64,000 bases of DNA, taken from positions 429,903-493,902 of the forward strand of contig NZ_JAOWIF010000042.1 of the NCBI RefSeq assembly GCF_030332225.1. The letters run 5' to 3'. Source of the stretch: Citrobacter sp. Cu233 (GTDB taxonomy: Bacteria; Pseudomonadota; Gammaproteobacteria; Enterobacterales; Enterobacteriaceae). Shown here piece after piece: positions 45,634 to 56,632 of this stretch. A model generated the notes under the pieces. It was not told where the DNA came from. It ran no database searches and saw nothing but the letters and a program-made list of their open reading frames with translations. Each line of letters starts with the position of its first letter. Within the stretch, counting starts at the first letter, position 1. The position numbers were made by a program, and so were the translations under genes.

Positions 45634-48600
45634 ATGTCTGAACCTCGTTTCGTCCACCTGCGGGTGCACAGCGACTATTCCATGATCGATGGGCTGGCGA
45701 AAACCGGGCCGCTGGTGAAAAAGGCGGCCGCGTTGGGCATGCCTGCGCTGGCGATCACCGATTTTACCAACCTGTGTGGTCTGGTGAAGTTTTACGGAGC
45801 GGGTCATGGCGCAGGTATTAAGCCGATTGTTGGCGCAGATTTTCATGTTCGTAGCGAACTGTTGGGTGATGAGCTCACGCAACTGACGGTATTGGCTGCT
45901 AATAATACGGGCTACCAGAACCTGACATTGTTGATATCAAAAGCCTATCAGCGCGGCTATGGCGCAGAAGGGCCGGTGATCGACAGAGACTGGCTGATAG
46001 AGCTAAAAGAAGGGTTAATCTTGCTTTCCGGCGGCCGTATGGGTGATGTCGGACGCAGCCTGTTGCGCGGGAACAGCACACTGGTCGACGAGTGCGTGGC
46101 GTTTTATGAAGAGCATTTCCCTAATTGCTACTTCCTTGAGCTGATCCGTACCGGTCGACAGGATGAAGAAAATTACCTGCATGCTGCAGTAGCACTGGCC
46201 GAAACACGCGGCCTGCCGGTGGTCGCGACCAACGATGTTCGCTTCCTTGAAACCGGTGACTTTGATGCACACGAAATCCGCGTGGCGATCCACGACGGTT
46301 TTACGCTTGATGATCCAAAACGCCCGCGTAACTACTCGCCGCAGCAGTATATGCGCAGCGAAGAGGAGATGTGCGAGCTGTTCTCCGATATCCCGGAGGC
46401 GCTGGAAAACACTGTCGAGATTGCCAAACGTTGCAACGTGACGGTGCGCTTGGGCGAATACTTCCTGCCGCAGTTCCCGACAGGCGACATGACCACCGAG
46501 GATTTCCTCGTCGCGAAATCGCGTGAGGGCCTGGAAGAACGTCTGGAATTTTTGTTCCCCGATCCTGAAGTCCGTGCGCAGAAGCGACCGCCTTATGATG
46601 AACGTCTGGAAGTTGAACTTAAAGTTATCAACCAGATGGGGTTCCCAGGCTACTTCCTGATCGTAATGGAGTTTATCCAGTGGTCGAAAGATAACGGTGT
46701 ACCTGTAGGCCCTGGACGTGGTTCTGGTGCGGGCTCGCTGGTGGCTTACGCGTTAAAAATTACCGACCTTGATCCGCTGGAATTTGACCTGCTGTTCGAA
46801 CGCTTCCTGAACCCGGAACGTGTCTCGATGCCTGATTTCGACGTTGACTTCTGTATGGAGAAACGCGACCAGGTTATTGAACACGTCGCGGAAATGTATG
46901 GGCGCGATGCGGTTTCGCAGATTATTACCTTCGGTACCATGGCGGCGAAAGCGGTTATCCGTGACGTGGGTCGAGTACTGGGGCACCCATACGGGTTTGT
47001 TGACCGTATCTCGAAACTGGTACCGCCCGATCCGGGTATGACGCTGGCTAAAGCCTTTGAGGCTGAACCTCAACTGCCGGAAATCTATGAGGCAGATGAA
47101 GAGGTTCGGGCGCTTATTGATATGGCGCGCAAGCTGGAAGGCGTCACGCGTAACGCAGGTAAACACGCCGGTGGTGTCGTTATCGCCCCGACAAAAATTA
47201 CTGATTTTGCACCGCTGTACTGTGATGAGCAGGGGCTGCACCCGGTTACCCAGTTTGATAAAAACGATGTGGAATACGCCGGCCTGGTGAAGTTCGACTT
47301 CCTCGGTCTGCGCACGCTCACTATCATCAACTGGGCGCTGGAGATGATCAACGCGCGGCGCGAAAAGAACGGCGAACCGCCGCTGGATATCGCCGCTATC
47401 CCGCTGGACGACAAGAAAAGTTTTGACATGCTGCAACGCTCGGAGACGACAGCCGTCTTCCAGCTTGAATCCCGCGGTATGAAAGATCTTATCAAGCGAC
47501 TGCAGCCTGACTGCTTCGAAGATATGATAGCCCTGGTGGCACTGTTCCGCCCCGGTCCGCTACAGTCGGGGATGGTAGATAACTTTATTGACCGTAAGCA
47601 CGGGCGTGAAGAGATCTCTTACCCAGATGTGCAGTGGCAACATGAGTGCCTGAAACCGGTACTGGAGCCAACCTACGGCATTATCCTGTATCAGGAACAG
47701 GTCATGCAGATTGCCCAGGAGCTGTCTGGTTATACTCTTGGCGGCGCGGATATGCTGCGTCGTGCGATGGGTAAGAAAAAGCCAGAAGAGATGGCCAAGC
47801 AGCGCGGCACCTTTGAGGAAGGGGCGAAGAAGCGTGGTGTAGACGGCGAGCTGGCGATGAAAATCTTTGACCTGGTGGAGAAGTTCGCCGGTTACGGATT
47901 TAACAAATCGCACTCCGCTGCCTATGCGTTGGTCTCTTACCAGACGCTGTGGCTGAAAGCGCATTACCCCGCTGAGTTTATGGCGGCGGTGATGACAGCT
48001 GATATGGATAACACCGAGAAAGTGGTGGGATTAGTGGATGAATGCTGGCGTATGGGGCTGAAAATCCTGCCGCCAGATATCAACTCCGGATTGTACCATT
48101 TTCACGTTAACGATGATGGCGAGATTGTCTACGGTATCGGCGCGATAAAAGGTGTGGGTGAGGGGCCAATTGAAGCTATCATTGAGGCGCGTAATAAAGG
48201 CGGTTACTTCCGCGAGCTGTTTGATCTCTGTGCCCGTACGGATATCAAAAAACTTAATCGCCGGGTGCTGGAAAAGCTGATTATGTCCGGGGCGTTTGAC
48301 CGCCTGGGGCCGCATCGTGCAGCTCTAATGAACTCACTGAACGATGCGCTTAAAGCCGCCGATCAACATGCGAAAGCGGAAGCTATCGGTCAGGCCGATA
48401 TGTTTGGCGTACTGGCGGAAGAGCCGGAACAAATTGAGCAATCCTATGCCAGCTGCCAACCGTGGCCGGAACAGGTGGTACTGGACGGTGAGCGTGAAAC
48501 GTTAGGACTTTATCTGACGGGACACCCTATCAACCAGTATTTAAAAGAAATTGAGCGCTATGTCGGAGGCTACAGGCTGAAAGACATGCATCCGACAGAA

Positions 48601-49116
48601 CGTGGTAAAGTTACCACGGCTGCGGGGCTCGTCATTGCTGCGCGGGTAATGGTCACCAAGCGTGGCAATCGTATCGGCATCTGTACACTGGATGACCGTT
48701 CCGGGCGTCTGGAAGTGATGTTATTTACCGATGCCCTGGATAAATACCAGCAATTGCTGGAAAAAGACCGCATACTTATCGTCAGCGGACAGGTCAGCTT
48801 TGATGACTTCAGCGGTGGGCTTAAAATGATGGCCCGTGAAGTCATGGATATTGACGAAGCCCGGGAAAAATATGCTCGCGGGCTTGCTATCTCGCTGACG
48901 GACAGGCAAATTGATGACCAGCTTTTAAACCGACTCCGTCAGTCTCTGGAACCCCACCGCTCGGGGACAATTCCAGTACATCTCTACTATCAGAGGGCGG
49001 ATGCACGAGCACGATTGCGTTTTGGCGCAACGTGGCGTGTCTCTCCGAGCGATCGTTTGTTAAACGATCTCCGTGGCCTTATTGGTTCGGAGCAGGTGGA
49101 ACTGGAGTTTGACTAA
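45634..49116 (+). CDS. dnaE: DNA polymerase III alpha subunit
   Basis: Replicative polymerase core, 1160 residues as in E. coli. In order: N-terminal PHP domain ([16 protein letters not shown]), the C-family polymerase palm with the catalytic aspartates in [13 protein letters not shown] (around 401-403), [16 protein letters not shown], the thumb and fingers, a helix-hairpin-helix region near 830, the OB fold ([16 protein letters not shown]) and the tau-binding C-terminus. AAGGAA precedes the ATG. It is unusual only in being within a lipid A operon, which is normal for enterobacteria. Confidence 0.98.
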   Translation: MSEPRFVHLRVHSDYSMIDGLAKTGPLVKKAAALGMPALAITDFTNLCGLVKFYGAGHGAGIKPIVGADFHVRSELLGDELTQLTVLAANNTGYQNLTLLISKAYQRGYGAEGPVIDRDWLIELKEGLILLSGGRMGDVGRSLLRGNSTLVDECVAFYEEHFPNCYFLELIRTGRQDEENYLHAAVALAETRGLPVVATNDVRFLETGDFDAHEIRVAIHDGFTLDDPKRPRNYSPQQYMRSEEEMCELFSDIPEALENTVEIAKRCNVTVRLGEYFLPQFPTGDMTTEDFLVAKSREGLEERLEFLFPDPEVRAQKRPPYDERLEVELKVINQMGFPGYFLIVMEFIQWSKDNGVPVGPGRGSGAGSLVAYALKITDLDPLEFDLLFERFLNPERVSMPDFDVDFCMEKRDQVIEHVAEMYGRDAVSQIITFGTMAAKAVIRDVGRVLGHPYGFVDRISKLVPPDPGMTLAKAFEAEPQLPEIYEADEEVRALIDMARKLEGVTRNAGKHAGGVVIAPTKITDFAPLYCDEQGLHPVTQFDKNDVEYAGLVKFDFLGLRTLTIINWALEMINARREKNGEPPLDIAAIPLDDKKSFDMLQRSETTAVFQLESRGMKDLIKRLQPDCFEDMIALVALFRPGPLQSGMVDNFIDRKHGREEISYPDVQWQHECLKPVLEPTYGIILYQEQVMQIAQELSGYTLGGADMLRRAMGKKKPEEMAKQRGTFEEGAKKRGVDGELAMKIFDLVEKFAGYGFNKSHSAAYALVSYQTLWLKAHYPAEFMAAVMTADMDNTEKVVGLVDECWRMGLKILPPDINSGLYHFHVNDDGEIVYGIGAIKGVGEGPIEAIIEARNKGGYFRELFDLCARTDIKKLNRRVLEKLIMSGAFDRLGPHRAALMNSLNDALKAADQHAKAEAIGQADMFGVLAEEPEQIEQSYASCQPWPEQVVLDGERETLGLYLTGHPINQYLKEIERYVGGYRLKDMHPTERGKVTTAAGLVIAARVMVTKRGNRIGICTLDDRSGRLEVMLFTDALDKYQQLLEKDRILIVSGQVSFDDFSGGLKMMAREVMDIDEAREKYARGLAISLTDRQIDDQLLNRLRQSLEPHRSGTIPVHLYYQRADARARLRFGATWRVSPSDRLLNDLRGLIGSEQVELEFD

Positions 49117-49128
49117 TACAGGAATACT

Positions 49129-50088
49129 ATGAGTCTGAATTTCCTTGATTTTGAACAGCCGATTGCAGAGCTGGAAGCAAAAATCGATTCTCTGACTGCG
49201 GTTAGCCGTCAGGATGAGAAACTGGATATTAACATCGATGAAGAAGTGCATCGTCTGCGTGAAAAAAGCGTAGAACTGACGCGTAAAATCTTCGCCGATC
49301 TTGGCGCATGGCAGGTAGCCCAGCTGGCTCGCCATCCACAGCGTCCATACACCCTGGATTATGTCCGCCTGGCGTTTGATGAATTTGATGAGCTGGCGGG
49401 CGATCGTGCCTATGCAGATGACAAGGCCATTGTCGGCGGCATCGCGCGTCTGGATGGCCGTCCGGTGATGATCATCGGTCATCAGAAAGGCCGTGAGACC
49501 AAAGAGAAAATTCGTCGTAACTTCGGCATGCCAGCGCCGGAAGGCTATCGCAAAGCGCTACGTCTGATGGAAATGGCTGAGCGTTTCAATATGCCGATCA
49601 TTACTTTCATCGACACCCCAGGGGCTTACCCGGGTGTGGGCGCGGAAGAACGTGGCCAGTCTGAAGCGATTGCGCGTAATCTGCGTGAGATGTCACGTCT
49701 GAGCGTGCCGGTCATCTGTACCGTTATCGGTGAAGGTGGTTCCGGTGGTGCACTGGCAATCGGTGTGGGTGATAAAGTGAATATGCTGCAATACAGCACC
49801 TATTCCGTTATCTCCCCGGAAGGTTGTGCTTCTATTTTGTGGAAAAGTGCAGACAAAGCCCCGCTGGCTGCAGAAGCGATGGGGATTATCGCACCGCGTC
49901 TGAAAGAGCTGAAACTTATCGACTCTATCATCCCGGAGCCGCTGGGTGGAGCACACCGTAACCCGGAAGTGATGGCTGCATCACTGAAAGCACAGCTGTT
50001 GGTCGACCTTGCCGATCTGGACGTGTTAAGCAAAGATGATTTGAAAAACCGTCGTTATCAGCGTTTGATGAGTTACGGCTACGCGTAA
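49129..50088 (+). CDS. accA: Acetyl-CoA carboxylase carboxyltransferase subunit alpha
   Basis: With AccD, transfers carboxyl from carboxybiotin to acetyl-CoA, producing malonyl-CoA for fatty acid synthesis. 319 residues. The oxyanion/CoA-binding block [17 protein letters not shown] and [20 protein letters not shown] are intact. Last gene of the envelope cluster, 12 bases after dnaE and closed by a strong terminator. Confidence 0.98.
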   Translation: MSLNFLDFEQPIAELEAKIDSLTAVSRQDEKLDINIDEEVHRLREKSVELTRKIFADLGAWQVAQLARHPQRPYTLDYVRLAFDEFDELAGDRAYADDKAIVGGIARLDGRPVMIIGHQKGRETKEKIRRNFGMPAPEGYRKALRLMEMAERFNMPIITFIDTPGAYPGVGAEERGQSEAIARNLREMSRLSVPVICTVIGEGGSGGALAIGVGDKVNMLQYSTYSVISPEGCASILWKSADKAPLAAEAMGIIAPRLKELKLIDSIIPEPLGGAHRNPEVMAASLKAQLLVDLADLDVLSKDDLKNRRYQRLMSYGYA

Positions 50089-50103
50089 ACTGCATTTATT
50101 CTG

Positions 50104-50135
50104 AAAAGGGCCACAGCTTTGTGGCCCTTTTTTTT
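50104..50135 (+). terminator. accA terminator (end of envelope cluster)
   Basis: AAAGGGCCAC/GTGGCCCTTT, 10 bp, loop AGCTTT, T8 run. Confidence 0.95.
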
Positions 50136-50187
50136 ACCTGCGGTTTGACCAGGCTATGATTAACTAAGGTTTTTCCAGGAGGAACGC

Positions 50188-52326
50188 ATGAATATCATTG
50201 CCATCATGGGACCGCATGGCGTCTTTTATAAAGATGAGCCCATCAAGGAGCTTGAACGTGCGCTACAGCAGCAGGGGTTTCAGATTATCTGGCCGCAGAA
50301 TAGCAACGACTTGCTGAAATTTATTGAGCACAACCCGCGAATTTGTGGCGTCATTTTTGACTGGGATGAATACAGCCTGGATTTGTGTAGCGACATCAAC
50401 CAGCTTAACGAATACCTCCCACTTTACGCCTTTATCAATACCCATTCGACGATGGATGTCAGCGCACACGATCTGCGCATGGCGCTGTGGTTCTTTGAGT
50501 ACGCATTGGGTCAGTCTGACGATATTGCCACGCGTATTCGCCAGTACACCAATGAATATCTCGACAACATTACGCCACCTTTTACCAAAGCGCTGTTTAC
50601 CTATGTAAAAGAGGGAAAGTACACTTTTTGTACCCCAGGACATATGGCGGGAACGGCATACCAGAAAAGTCCGGTCGGTTGCCTGTTCTACGATTTCTTT
50701 GGCGGCAATACGCTTAAGGCGGATGTCTCCATTTCGGTGACTGAGCTGGGATCGCTGCTCGACCATACCGGTCCGCACCTCGAAGCGGAGGAGTACATTG
50801 CGCGCACGTTTGGTGCCGAGCAAAGCTATATGGTCACTAATGGCACCTCGACATCGAATAAAATTGTTGGCATGTATGCCGCACCTTCGGGAAGTACGCT
50901 ACTGATTGACCGCAACTGTCATAAGTCTCTGGCGCATTTGCTGATGATGAGCGATGTCGTGCCCGTATGGCTCAAGCCGACGCGTAATGCGCTGGGTATT
51001 CTTGGTGGTATACCTAAGAGTGAATTTACCCGGGAGAGTATTGAGCGCAAGGTCGCAGAGACGGTACAGGCGCAATGGCCAGTGCATGCGGTAATTACTA
51101 ACTCCACTTACGATGGGTTGCTCTACAACACTAACTGGATCAAACAAACGCTGGATGTGCCTTCTATTCATTTTGATTCAGCCTGGGTGCCATATACCCA
51201 TTTTCATCCAATCTATCAGGGAAAAAGTGGTATGAGCGGCGATCGGGTGCCGGGAAAGGTGATTTTTGAAACCCAGTCCACCCACAAGATGCTGGCTGCG
51301 CTGTCGCAGGCTTCGCTGATTCATATTAAAGGCGATTATGACGAAGAGACCTTCAACGAAGCCTTTATGATGCACACCTCCACCTCACCGAGTTACCCGA
51401 TTGTCGCTTCGATCGAGACGGCGGCAGCGATGCTACGTGGAAACTCAGGTAAGCGATTAATCAATCGCTCCGTTGAGCGGGCATTACACTTTCGCAAAGA
51501 AGTACAGCGACTGCGTGAAGAATCTGACGGCTGGTTCTTTGATATCTGGCAGCCCGAAAAAGTGGATGAAGCAGAGTGCTGGCCAGTAGCACCTGGCGAA
51601 GACTGGCACGGATTTGTTGATGCTGATGCCGACCATATGTACCTCGACCCGGTGAAAGTGACCATTCTGACGCCAGGGATGGATGAGCAGGGAAATATGA
51701 GCGAAGAGGGGATCCCCGCTGCACTGGTGGCGAAATTCCTTGATGAACGCGGTGTCGTCGTGGAGAAAACGGGCCCGTATAATCTGTTATTCCTGTTCAG
51801 TATTGGTATTGATAAAACCCGGGCGATGGGTCTGCTACGTGGACTAACGGAATTTAAACGTTCGTACGATCTGAATTTACGCGTTAAAAACATGCTGCCG
51901 GATCTGTATGCTGAGGATCCCGATTTTTATCGCAATATGCGCATTCAGGATCTGGCACAGGGAATCCATCGATTGATCCGCCAACACGATCTCTCCGGGT
52001 TGATGCTGCGGGCATTCGACACGTTGCCGGAAATGAAAATGACGCCACATCAGGCCTGGCAGCGGCAGATCAAAGGTGAAGTGGAGACCGTGACCCTCGA
52101 TCAACTGGTGGGGCGCGTTTCTGCCAATATGATCTTGCCTTATCCTCCCGGTGTCCCGCTGCTGATGCCCGGAGAAATGATCACAGAAAAAAGCCGGTCA
52201 GTGCTCGATTTCCTGCTGATGCTGTGCTCTGTGGGGCAGCGCTACCCTGGATTTGAAACTGATATTCATGGAGCTAAGTTGGGAGAGGACGGCGTGTATC
52301 GTGTGAGAGTCCTAAAAATGGCATAA
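50188..52326 (+). CDS. ldcC: Constitutive lysine decarboxylase LdcC
   Basis: PLP enzyme of the acid-stress decarboxylase family producing cadaverine. 712 residues (E. coli LdcC 713). N-terminal wing domain starting MNIIAIMGPHG, then the aspartate-aminotransferase-fold core with the PLP lysine in STHKMLAALSQ (near residue 367). The chromosomal place between accA and yaeR identifies it as ldcC rather than cadA; no cadB or cadC is beside it. A good GGAGG site precedes the ATG. Confidence 0.95.
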   Translation: MNIIAIMGPHGVFYKDEPIKELERALQQQGFQIIWPQNSNDLLKFIEHNPRICGVIFDWDEYSLDLCSDINQLNEYLPLYAFINTHSTMDVSAHDLRMALWFFEYALGQSDDIATRIRQYTNEYLDNITPPFTKALFTYVKEGKYTFCTPGHMAGTAYQKSPVGCLFYDFFGGNTLKADVSISVTELGSLLDHTGPHLEAEEYIARTFGAEQSYMVTNGTSTSNKIVGMYAAPSGSTLLIDRNCHKSLAHLLMMSDVVPVWLKPTRNALGILGGIPKSEFTRESIERKVAETVQAQWPVHAVITNSTYDGLLYNTNWIKQTLDVPSIHFDSAWVPYTHFHPIYQGKSGMSGDRVPGKVIFETQSTHKMLAALSQASLIHIKGDYDEETFNEAFMMHTSTSPSYPIVASIETAAAMLRGNSGKRLINRSVERALHFRKEVQRLREESDGWFFDIWQPEKVDEAECWPVAPGEDWHGFVDADADHMYLDPVKVTILTPGMDEQGNMSEEGIPAALVAKFLDERGVVVEKTGPYNLLFLFSIGIDKTRAMGLLRGLTEFKRSYDLNLRVKNMLPDLYAEDPDFYRNMRIQDLAQGIHRLIRQHDLSGLMLRAFDTLPEMKMTPHQAWQRQIKGEVETVTLDQLVGRVSANMILPYPPGVPLLMPGEMITEKSRSVLDFLLMLCSVGQRYPGFETDIHGAKLGEDGVYRVRVLKMA

Positions 52327-52390
52327 CGACTTGCCTGAACCCGTTGCGCACGAGTAACGTGCTGAGAGTAAAATTAAAGAGGCGAAGAAC

Positions 52391-52780
52391 ATGCTGGGGT
52401 TAAAACAGGTTCACCATATTGCCATTATTGCGACGGACTACAGGGCCAGTAAGGCATTTTACTGTGATGTATTAGGCTTCACGTTAATGAGTGAAGCCTA
52501 CCGGGAAGAACGTGACTCCTGGAAAGGTGATCTGGCGCTGAATGGCCAGTACGTGATTGAGCTTTTTTCTTTTCCATTTCCCCCCTGTCGTCCCAGTAGA
52601 CCGGAAGCCTGCGGTTTACGCCATCTGGCGTTCAGCGTCGAGGATGTGGAAAAGTCGATTGCTCATCTTGAAGGCCACCATGTGAAATGTGAGCCGGTGC
52701 GCATCGATCCCTTTACCGGTAAACGCGTTACGTTTTTTAACGATCCAGACGGATTACCGCTTGAACTGTATGAGCTGTAA
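52391..52780 (+). CDS. yaeR: VOC (glyoxalase-fold) family protein YaeR
   Basis: A 129-residue vicinal-oxygen-chelate protein of unknown substrate, one betaalphabetabetabeta repeat pair. Likely metal ligands by family pattern are H8/H9 (VHHIAII), E57 (YVIELFSF), H78 (LRHLAF) and E125 (LPLELYEL). It stands between ldcC and tilS on the same strand. Confidence 0.88.
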   Translation: MLGLKQVHHIAIIATDYRASKAFYCDVLGFTLMSEAYREERDSWKGDLALNGQYVIELFSFPFPPCRPSRPEACGLRHLAFSVEDVEKSIAHLEGHHVKCEPVRIDPFTGKRVTFFNDPDGLPLELYEL

Positions 52781-52841
52781 GGCTTGTCATTGTCGCTTTA
52801 GCCCGGTAACGTGCCGGGCAATGCTATTGTAAGCAATCATC

Positions 52842-54134
52842 ATGACGACACTTACGCTGAATACTTCACTTCTGAACACTAACGCGATCCTCGTTGCCTT
52901 TAGCGGCGGCCTCGACTCTACCGTGCTGTTGCACCAACTGGTGCTGTGGCGAATGCAGCATCCGGAGGTCTCTCTGCGGGCCATCCATATACATCATGGG
53001 TTAAGCCCGCACGCAGACCGTTGGGTGCAACATTGTGAGGCGGTATGCGTGCAGTGGCAGGTTCCACTGGTGGTTGAGCGGGTTCATCTGCAGGATGACG
53101 GGCTGGGCATCGAGGCGCAAGCCCGACGAGCGCGCTATCAGGCCTTTGCGCAGACACTGTTGCCTGGAGAGGTGCTGATGACCGCTCAGCATCTGGACGA
53201 TCAATGTGAGACATTTTTGTTAGCGCTTAAGCGTGGTAGTGGTCCTGCAGGGCTTTCGGCCATGGGGGAAAGTTCGCCTTTTAGCGGTACCCAACTCATT
53301 CGACCTCTGTTGATGCAAACGCGTGGTGCGCTTGAGCAGTGGGCGCGCCAGCATGAATTACGGTGGATTGAAGATGAAAGTAATCAGGATGATGCCTACG
53401 ATCGCAACTTCTTACGTCTGCGTATTATCCCGCACCTGCAACAGCGGTGGCCGCGCTTTGCGCAAGCTACAGCCCGTAGCGCTGCGCTGTGTGCCGAGCA
53501 GGAACGTTTACTGGATGAGTTGCTGACCGACGATTTAGCCAACTGCGTTACGGCGCAAGGTACACTCTTGCTCGGGCCATTAATGACGATGAGTACCGTA
53601 CGACGTGCTGCGCTGCTTCGTCGCTGGCTGGCAGGATTAAATGCACCGATGCCTTCCCGTGATGCGTTAGAACGTATCTGGCAGGAAGTCGCGTTGGCAC
53701 GTGAGGACGCATCGCCCTGTTTTCACCTTGGTGAGTATGACGTCCGCCGTTATCAGTCGCAGCTGTGGTGGGTGAAGTCGGTTGACGGGCAAAGTGAAAC
53801 CGTCATCCCGTGGCAATCCTGGAAAACGCCGTTAGCGCTGCCTGCAGGGTTGGGCGAGATACAGCTTATCGCTACGGGTGAGCTGCGCAGGCCACACGTT
53901 GATGAACCCGTTAGTATTCGTTTTAAAGCGCCAGGGTTATTGCATATTGTCGGGCGTAACGGTGGGCGTAAGCTTAAAAAAATCTGGCAGGAGCAGGGTA
54001 TTCCTCCCTGGCGGCGAGACACCACGCCATTACTGTTTTACGGTGACACGCTGATTGCGGCTGCAGGGGCCTTCGTGACGCATGACGGGCTGGCAAAAGA
54101 TGAAGACGGGGTGAGTCTGGTGTGGCGTGCCTGA
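52842..54134 (+). CDS. tilS: tRNA(Ile)-lysidine synthetase
   Basis: Modifies C34 of the CAU-anticodon tRNA(Ile) to lysidine, so that it reads AUA; essential. 430 residues. PP-loop motif SGGLDS at 21-26; then the NTD core ([11 protein letters not shown]), a TilS-specific linker, and the C-terminal domain with the RRPHV and [17 protein letters not shown] blocks. The stop codon is already inside the following REP unit. Confidence 0.97.
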   Translation: MTTLTLNTSLLNTNAILVAFSGGLDSTVLLHQLVLWRMQHPEVSLRAIHIHHGLSPHADRWVQHCEAVCVQWQVPLVVERVHLQDDGLGIEAQARRARYQAFAQTLLPGEVLMTAQHLDDQCETFLLALKRGSGPAGLSAMGESSPFSGTQLIRPLLMQTRGALEQWARQHELRWIEDESNQDDAYDRNFLRLRIIPHLQQRWPRFAQATARSAALCAEQERLLDELLTDDLANCVTAQGTLLLGPLMTMSTVRRAALLRRWLAGLNAPMPSRDALERIWQEVALAREDASPCFHLGEYDVRRYQSQLWWVKSVDGQSETVIPWQSWKTPLALPAGLGEIQLIATGELRRPHVDEPVSIRFKAPGLLHIVGRNGGRKLKKIWQEQGIPPWRRDTTPLLFYGDTLIAAAGAFVTHDGLAKDEDGVSLVWRA

Positions 54135-54207
54135 TGGCGCTGCGCTTATCAGGCCTACGTATCGTATGGAAAGTAGGTCTGATAAGGAGCCTGCACCGCC
54201 ATCCGGC
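54129..54207. repeat. REP pair (BIME) overlapping the tilS stop
   Basis: Units 54129-54158 (GCCTGATGGCGC...ATCAGGCCTAC) and 54173-54207 (GTAGGTCTGATAAG...GCCATCCGGC) in inverted orientation between convergent tilS and rof. The first begins at the last sense codon of tilS and contains its TGA. Confidence 0.88.
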
Positions 54208-54217
54208 AACAAAATAA

Positions 54218-54478
54218 TCAGGATTCGCTGACCACCACAGTACCGATTTGCGGGTGGCTGAAGCTGGCAATTTTGTCGAGGCGAAGCTCACGGGTTTCAC
54301 CCGAGACATCGGCGACCAGATATTCCACATTTTTGCGTGAAACCAGGTCATTGGCTTTCGCCTGCAGAACTTCGCCATCTTTGAGCGCCAGCGTCAGTAA
54401 CAAATGGTGCTGGCAGGCGAGTTCAAGATTGTCGTAATCATCACAGTTGATGGGTTGATACGTTTCATTCATTGACAT
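54218..54478 (-). CDS. rof: Rho-binding antiterminator Rof (YaeO)
   Basis: Small acidic protein that binds Rho and inhibits Rho-dependent termination. 86 residues from MSMNETYQP (a start two codons later gives 84); core motifs [15 protein letters not shown] and [11 protein letters not shown] match the Rof family, an Sm-like fold. Its start overlaps the end of yaeP by about 14 bases, so the pair is co-translated. Confidence 0.93.
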   Translation of the reverse strand: MSMNETYQPINCDDYDNLELACQHHLLLTLALKDGEVLQAKANDLVSRKNVEYLVADVSGETRELRLDKIASFSHPQIGTVVVSES

Positions 54479-54665
54479 AATCGCTCACCAGTAAGTTCGC
54501 GGCAGCATAGGCCGCCTTTTCCCTGACCGACTCTGAAAGGGCGCTGTCTGCCGCCACTTCATTAAGTACCTTCAATACGCAACCCAGCGCATCCGGGACA
54601 TACCCTAAGTCTCCGCTGGCGATTTCCGCGTACCGCTTGCGTATTAACTCACAATATTTTTCCAC
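54465..54665 (-). CDS. yaeP: UPF0253 family protein YaeP
   Basis: A 66-residue conserved protein of unknown function. GTG start at 54665 preceded by AGGAGG only four bases away, a tight spacing; the six-codon ATG extension contains that ribosome site and is therefore rejected. Sequence is mostly helical ([15 protein letters not shown]...AAYAAANLL). It is upstream partner of rof. The 199 bases between it and yaeQ (54666-54864) hold only possible promoters, for example TACAAT at 54831. Confidence 0.88.
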   Translation of the reverse strand: MEKYCELIRKRYAEIASGDLGYVPDALGCVLKVLNEVAADSALSESVREKAAYAAANLLVSDYVNE

Positions 54666-54864
54666 ATGCCCTCCTGTCAGCACTCTGACTTAACCGTGGA
54701 TGCAAGTCTAAGCCTACGAAGATAAACTCTGTTTAGCAAGGTGACTATACCATACTCATTCAAGCAATATCAGCGCCTTGATAGACGGTACGTTCGTTAG
54801 CGGTTAGCAGCCTTTTGCCACAGTTTTCGCTACAATGGACGCCTGATTCAAAAGGAGTTCTCCC

Positions 54865-55407
54865 ATGGCGCTTAAAGCGACAATCTATAAAGCCGTCGTC
54901 AATGTAGCGGATCTCGACCGCAACCAGTTTCTTGACGCGACATTGACGCTGGCGCGTCATCCTTCAGAAACCCAGGAACGCATGATGTTGCGTTTGTTGG
55001 CATGGATTAAATATGCTGACGAGCGGCTGCAATTCACGCGGGGTTTAAGCGCTGAAGACGAACCCGAAGCATGGTTGCGCAACGATCACCTGGGCATCGA
55101 TCTCTGGATTGAACTCGGTTTGCCGGATGAACGTCGCCTTAAGAAGGCGTGTACCCAGTCTGCTGAAGTCGCTTTGTTTGCCTATAACAGCCGCGCAGCG
55201 CAAATCTGGTGGCAGCAGAATCAGACCCGATGCGCGCAGTTTGCCAATTTATCCGTGTGGTATCTGGATGATGAACAACTGGCGCAACTGAGTGAGTTCG
55301 CAGGACGCACCATGGCGCTGCAGGCAACTATTCAGGACGGTGCTATCTGGTTGTCAGACTCTCAGAACAATCTGGAAATTCATCTGTCTGCGTGGCAGCA
55401 GCGTTGA
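54865..55407 (+). CDS. yaeQ: YaeQ family protein
   Basis: A 180-residue conserved protein; the family has a PD-(D/E)xK nuclease-like fold in crystal structures but no firmly established activity, and in other species homologues were linked to antitermination-like (RfaH) phenotypes. Conserved segments: [16 protein letters not shown] and [16 protein letters not shown] (charged pattern consistent with the nuclease-like core). GGAG lies before the ATG. Its TGA overlaps the arfB ATG by one base. Confidence 0.9.
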   Translation: MALKATIYKAVVNVADLDRNQFLDATLTLARHPSETQERMMLRLLAWIKYADERLQFTRGLSAEDEPEAWLRNDHLGIDLWIELGLPDERRLKKACTQSAEVALFAYNSRAAQIWWQQNQTRCAQFANLSVWYLDDEQLAQLSEFAGRTMALQATIQDGAIWLSDSQNNLEIHLSAWQQR

Positions 55408-55829
55408 TGATTATTATCTCCCGAAATGTCTCTATCCCTGATAACGAGCTGGAAATCACCGCTATTCGGGCACAGGGGGCAGGTGGACAGCACGTTAACA
55501 AGACCTCAACGGCTATTCATTTGCGCTTTGACATTCGGACCTCCAGCCTGCCAGAGTATTACAAGGAACGCCTATTGGCTGCCAGCCATCATCTGATCAG
55601 CGGCGATGGTGTCATTATTATTAAGGCTCAGGAATACCGTAGCCAGGAATTGAACCGGGAAGCGGCAATATCCCGGCTGGTGGCAGTGATTAAAGAATTA
55701 ACCGCAGTGCAGAAAAGCAGGCAGGCAACGCGCCCGACACGCGCTTCAAAAGAGCGCAGATTGTCATCGAAGGCGCAAAAATCCACTGTGAAGGCACTGC
55801 GCGGGAAAGTTCGTCGCCCACAGGACTGA
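55407..55829 (+). CDS. arfB: Alternative ribosome-rescue factor ArfB (peptidyl-tRNA hydrolase)
   Basis: Rescues ribosomes stalled on truncated mRNA. 140 residues from [16 protein letters not shown]; upstream codons overlapping yaeQ are rejected. The release-factor GGQ motif is at 26-28 ([10 protein letters not shown]), and a basic C-terminal tail (about 105-140, rich in Arg/Lys) enters the empty mRNA channel. Translationally coupled to yaeQ. Confidence 0.96.
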   Translation: MIIISRNVSIPDNELEITAIRAQGAGGQHVNKTSTAIHLRFDIRTSSLPEYYKERLLAASHHLISGDGVIIIKAQEYRSQELNREAAISRLVAVIKELTAVQKSRQATRPTRASKERRLSSKAQKSTVKALRGKVRRPQD

Positions 55830-55860
55830 CGAATGGGAATACAATATTTAGAAGGAATCT

Positions 55861-56562
55861 GTGGTGAAAACAGCAATACTGTCATTAGCAGCTGTATTTA
55901 CACTCTTTGCCTTGATCGGCTGTAACAATCGCTCTGAAGTTGATGTTCTGCAACCGACACAAGCGGCAGAATTAAAACCGATGCAGCAAAGCTGGCGTGG
56001 CATCTTGCCTTGTGCGGACTGCGAAGGGATTGAAACCTCTTTGTTCCTGGAAAAAGATGGAACATGGGTAATGAACGAACGCTATCAGGGCGTACGTGAT
56101 GAACCCTCTTCGTTTGCTTCATATGGCTCGTGGGCGCGTACGGCTGACAAGCTGGTGCTGACGGACAGCAAAGGTGAAAAGTCTTACTACCGGGCAAAAG
56201 GCGAGGCACTGGAAATGCTCGATCGTGAAGGCAATCCAATTGAGTCACAGCTCAACTACACCTTGCAGCCGGTTTCTGCCAGTCTGCCCGTGACGCCAAT
56301 GCCGATGCGTGGGATGTATTTCTACATGGCGGATGCGGCGATCTTTACCGACTGCGCAACGGGTAAACGCGTTTCTGTAGCGAACAATGCGCAACTGGAG
56401 CGAGATTATCTGGCTGCGCGTGGCGCAACGGATAAGGCGGTTCTGCTAACGGTGGAAGGGCACTTCACGATGGAAGCAAATCCGGATACGGGCGTGCCAG
56501 TTAAAACTTTAAGAGCGGATAAAGAAATTAAGTTTATCCCCGGGCAGAGTTGCGAAAATTAA
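55861..56562 (+). CDS. nlpE: Outer-membrane lipoprotein NlpE (CutF)
   Basis: Surface-contact and lipoprotein-trafficking sensor that activates the Cpx two-component system. 233 residues (E. coli 236). Start GTG-GTG at 55861, after AAGGAA. Lipobox FALIGC with lipid-bearing C21, and a periplasmic CADC pair (C51, C54). The C-terminal segment differs most from E. coli. One of four lipoprotein genes in the following 6 kb (nlpE, yaeF, rcsF, metQ). Cpx target degP lies elsewhere in the window. Confidence 0.96.
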   Translation: MVKTAILSLAAVFTLFALIGCNNRSEVDVLQPTQAAELKPMQQSWRGILPCADCEGIETSLFLEKDGTWVMNERYQGVRDEPSSFASYGSWARTADKLVLTDSKGEKSYYRAKGEALEMLDREGNPIESQLNYTLQPVSASLPVTPMPMRGMYFYMADAAIFTDCATGKRVSVANNAQLERDYLAARGATDKAVLLTVEGHFTMEANPDTGVPVKTLRADKEIKFIPGQSCEN

Positions 56563-56574
56563 TCTGTCGCTTAT

Positions 56575-56610
56575 AAAAACTGTCCGGTGATTTCGCGGAC
56601 AGTTTTTCCT
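56575..56610 (+). terminator. nlpE terminator
   Basis: AAAAACTGTCC/GGACAGTTTTT around a loop GGTGATTTCGC, 13 bases past the stop. Symmetric enough to serve the converging yaeF transcript as well. Confidence 0.92.
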
Positions 56611-56632
56611 ATTTTCGGCTTCATAGATTTTA

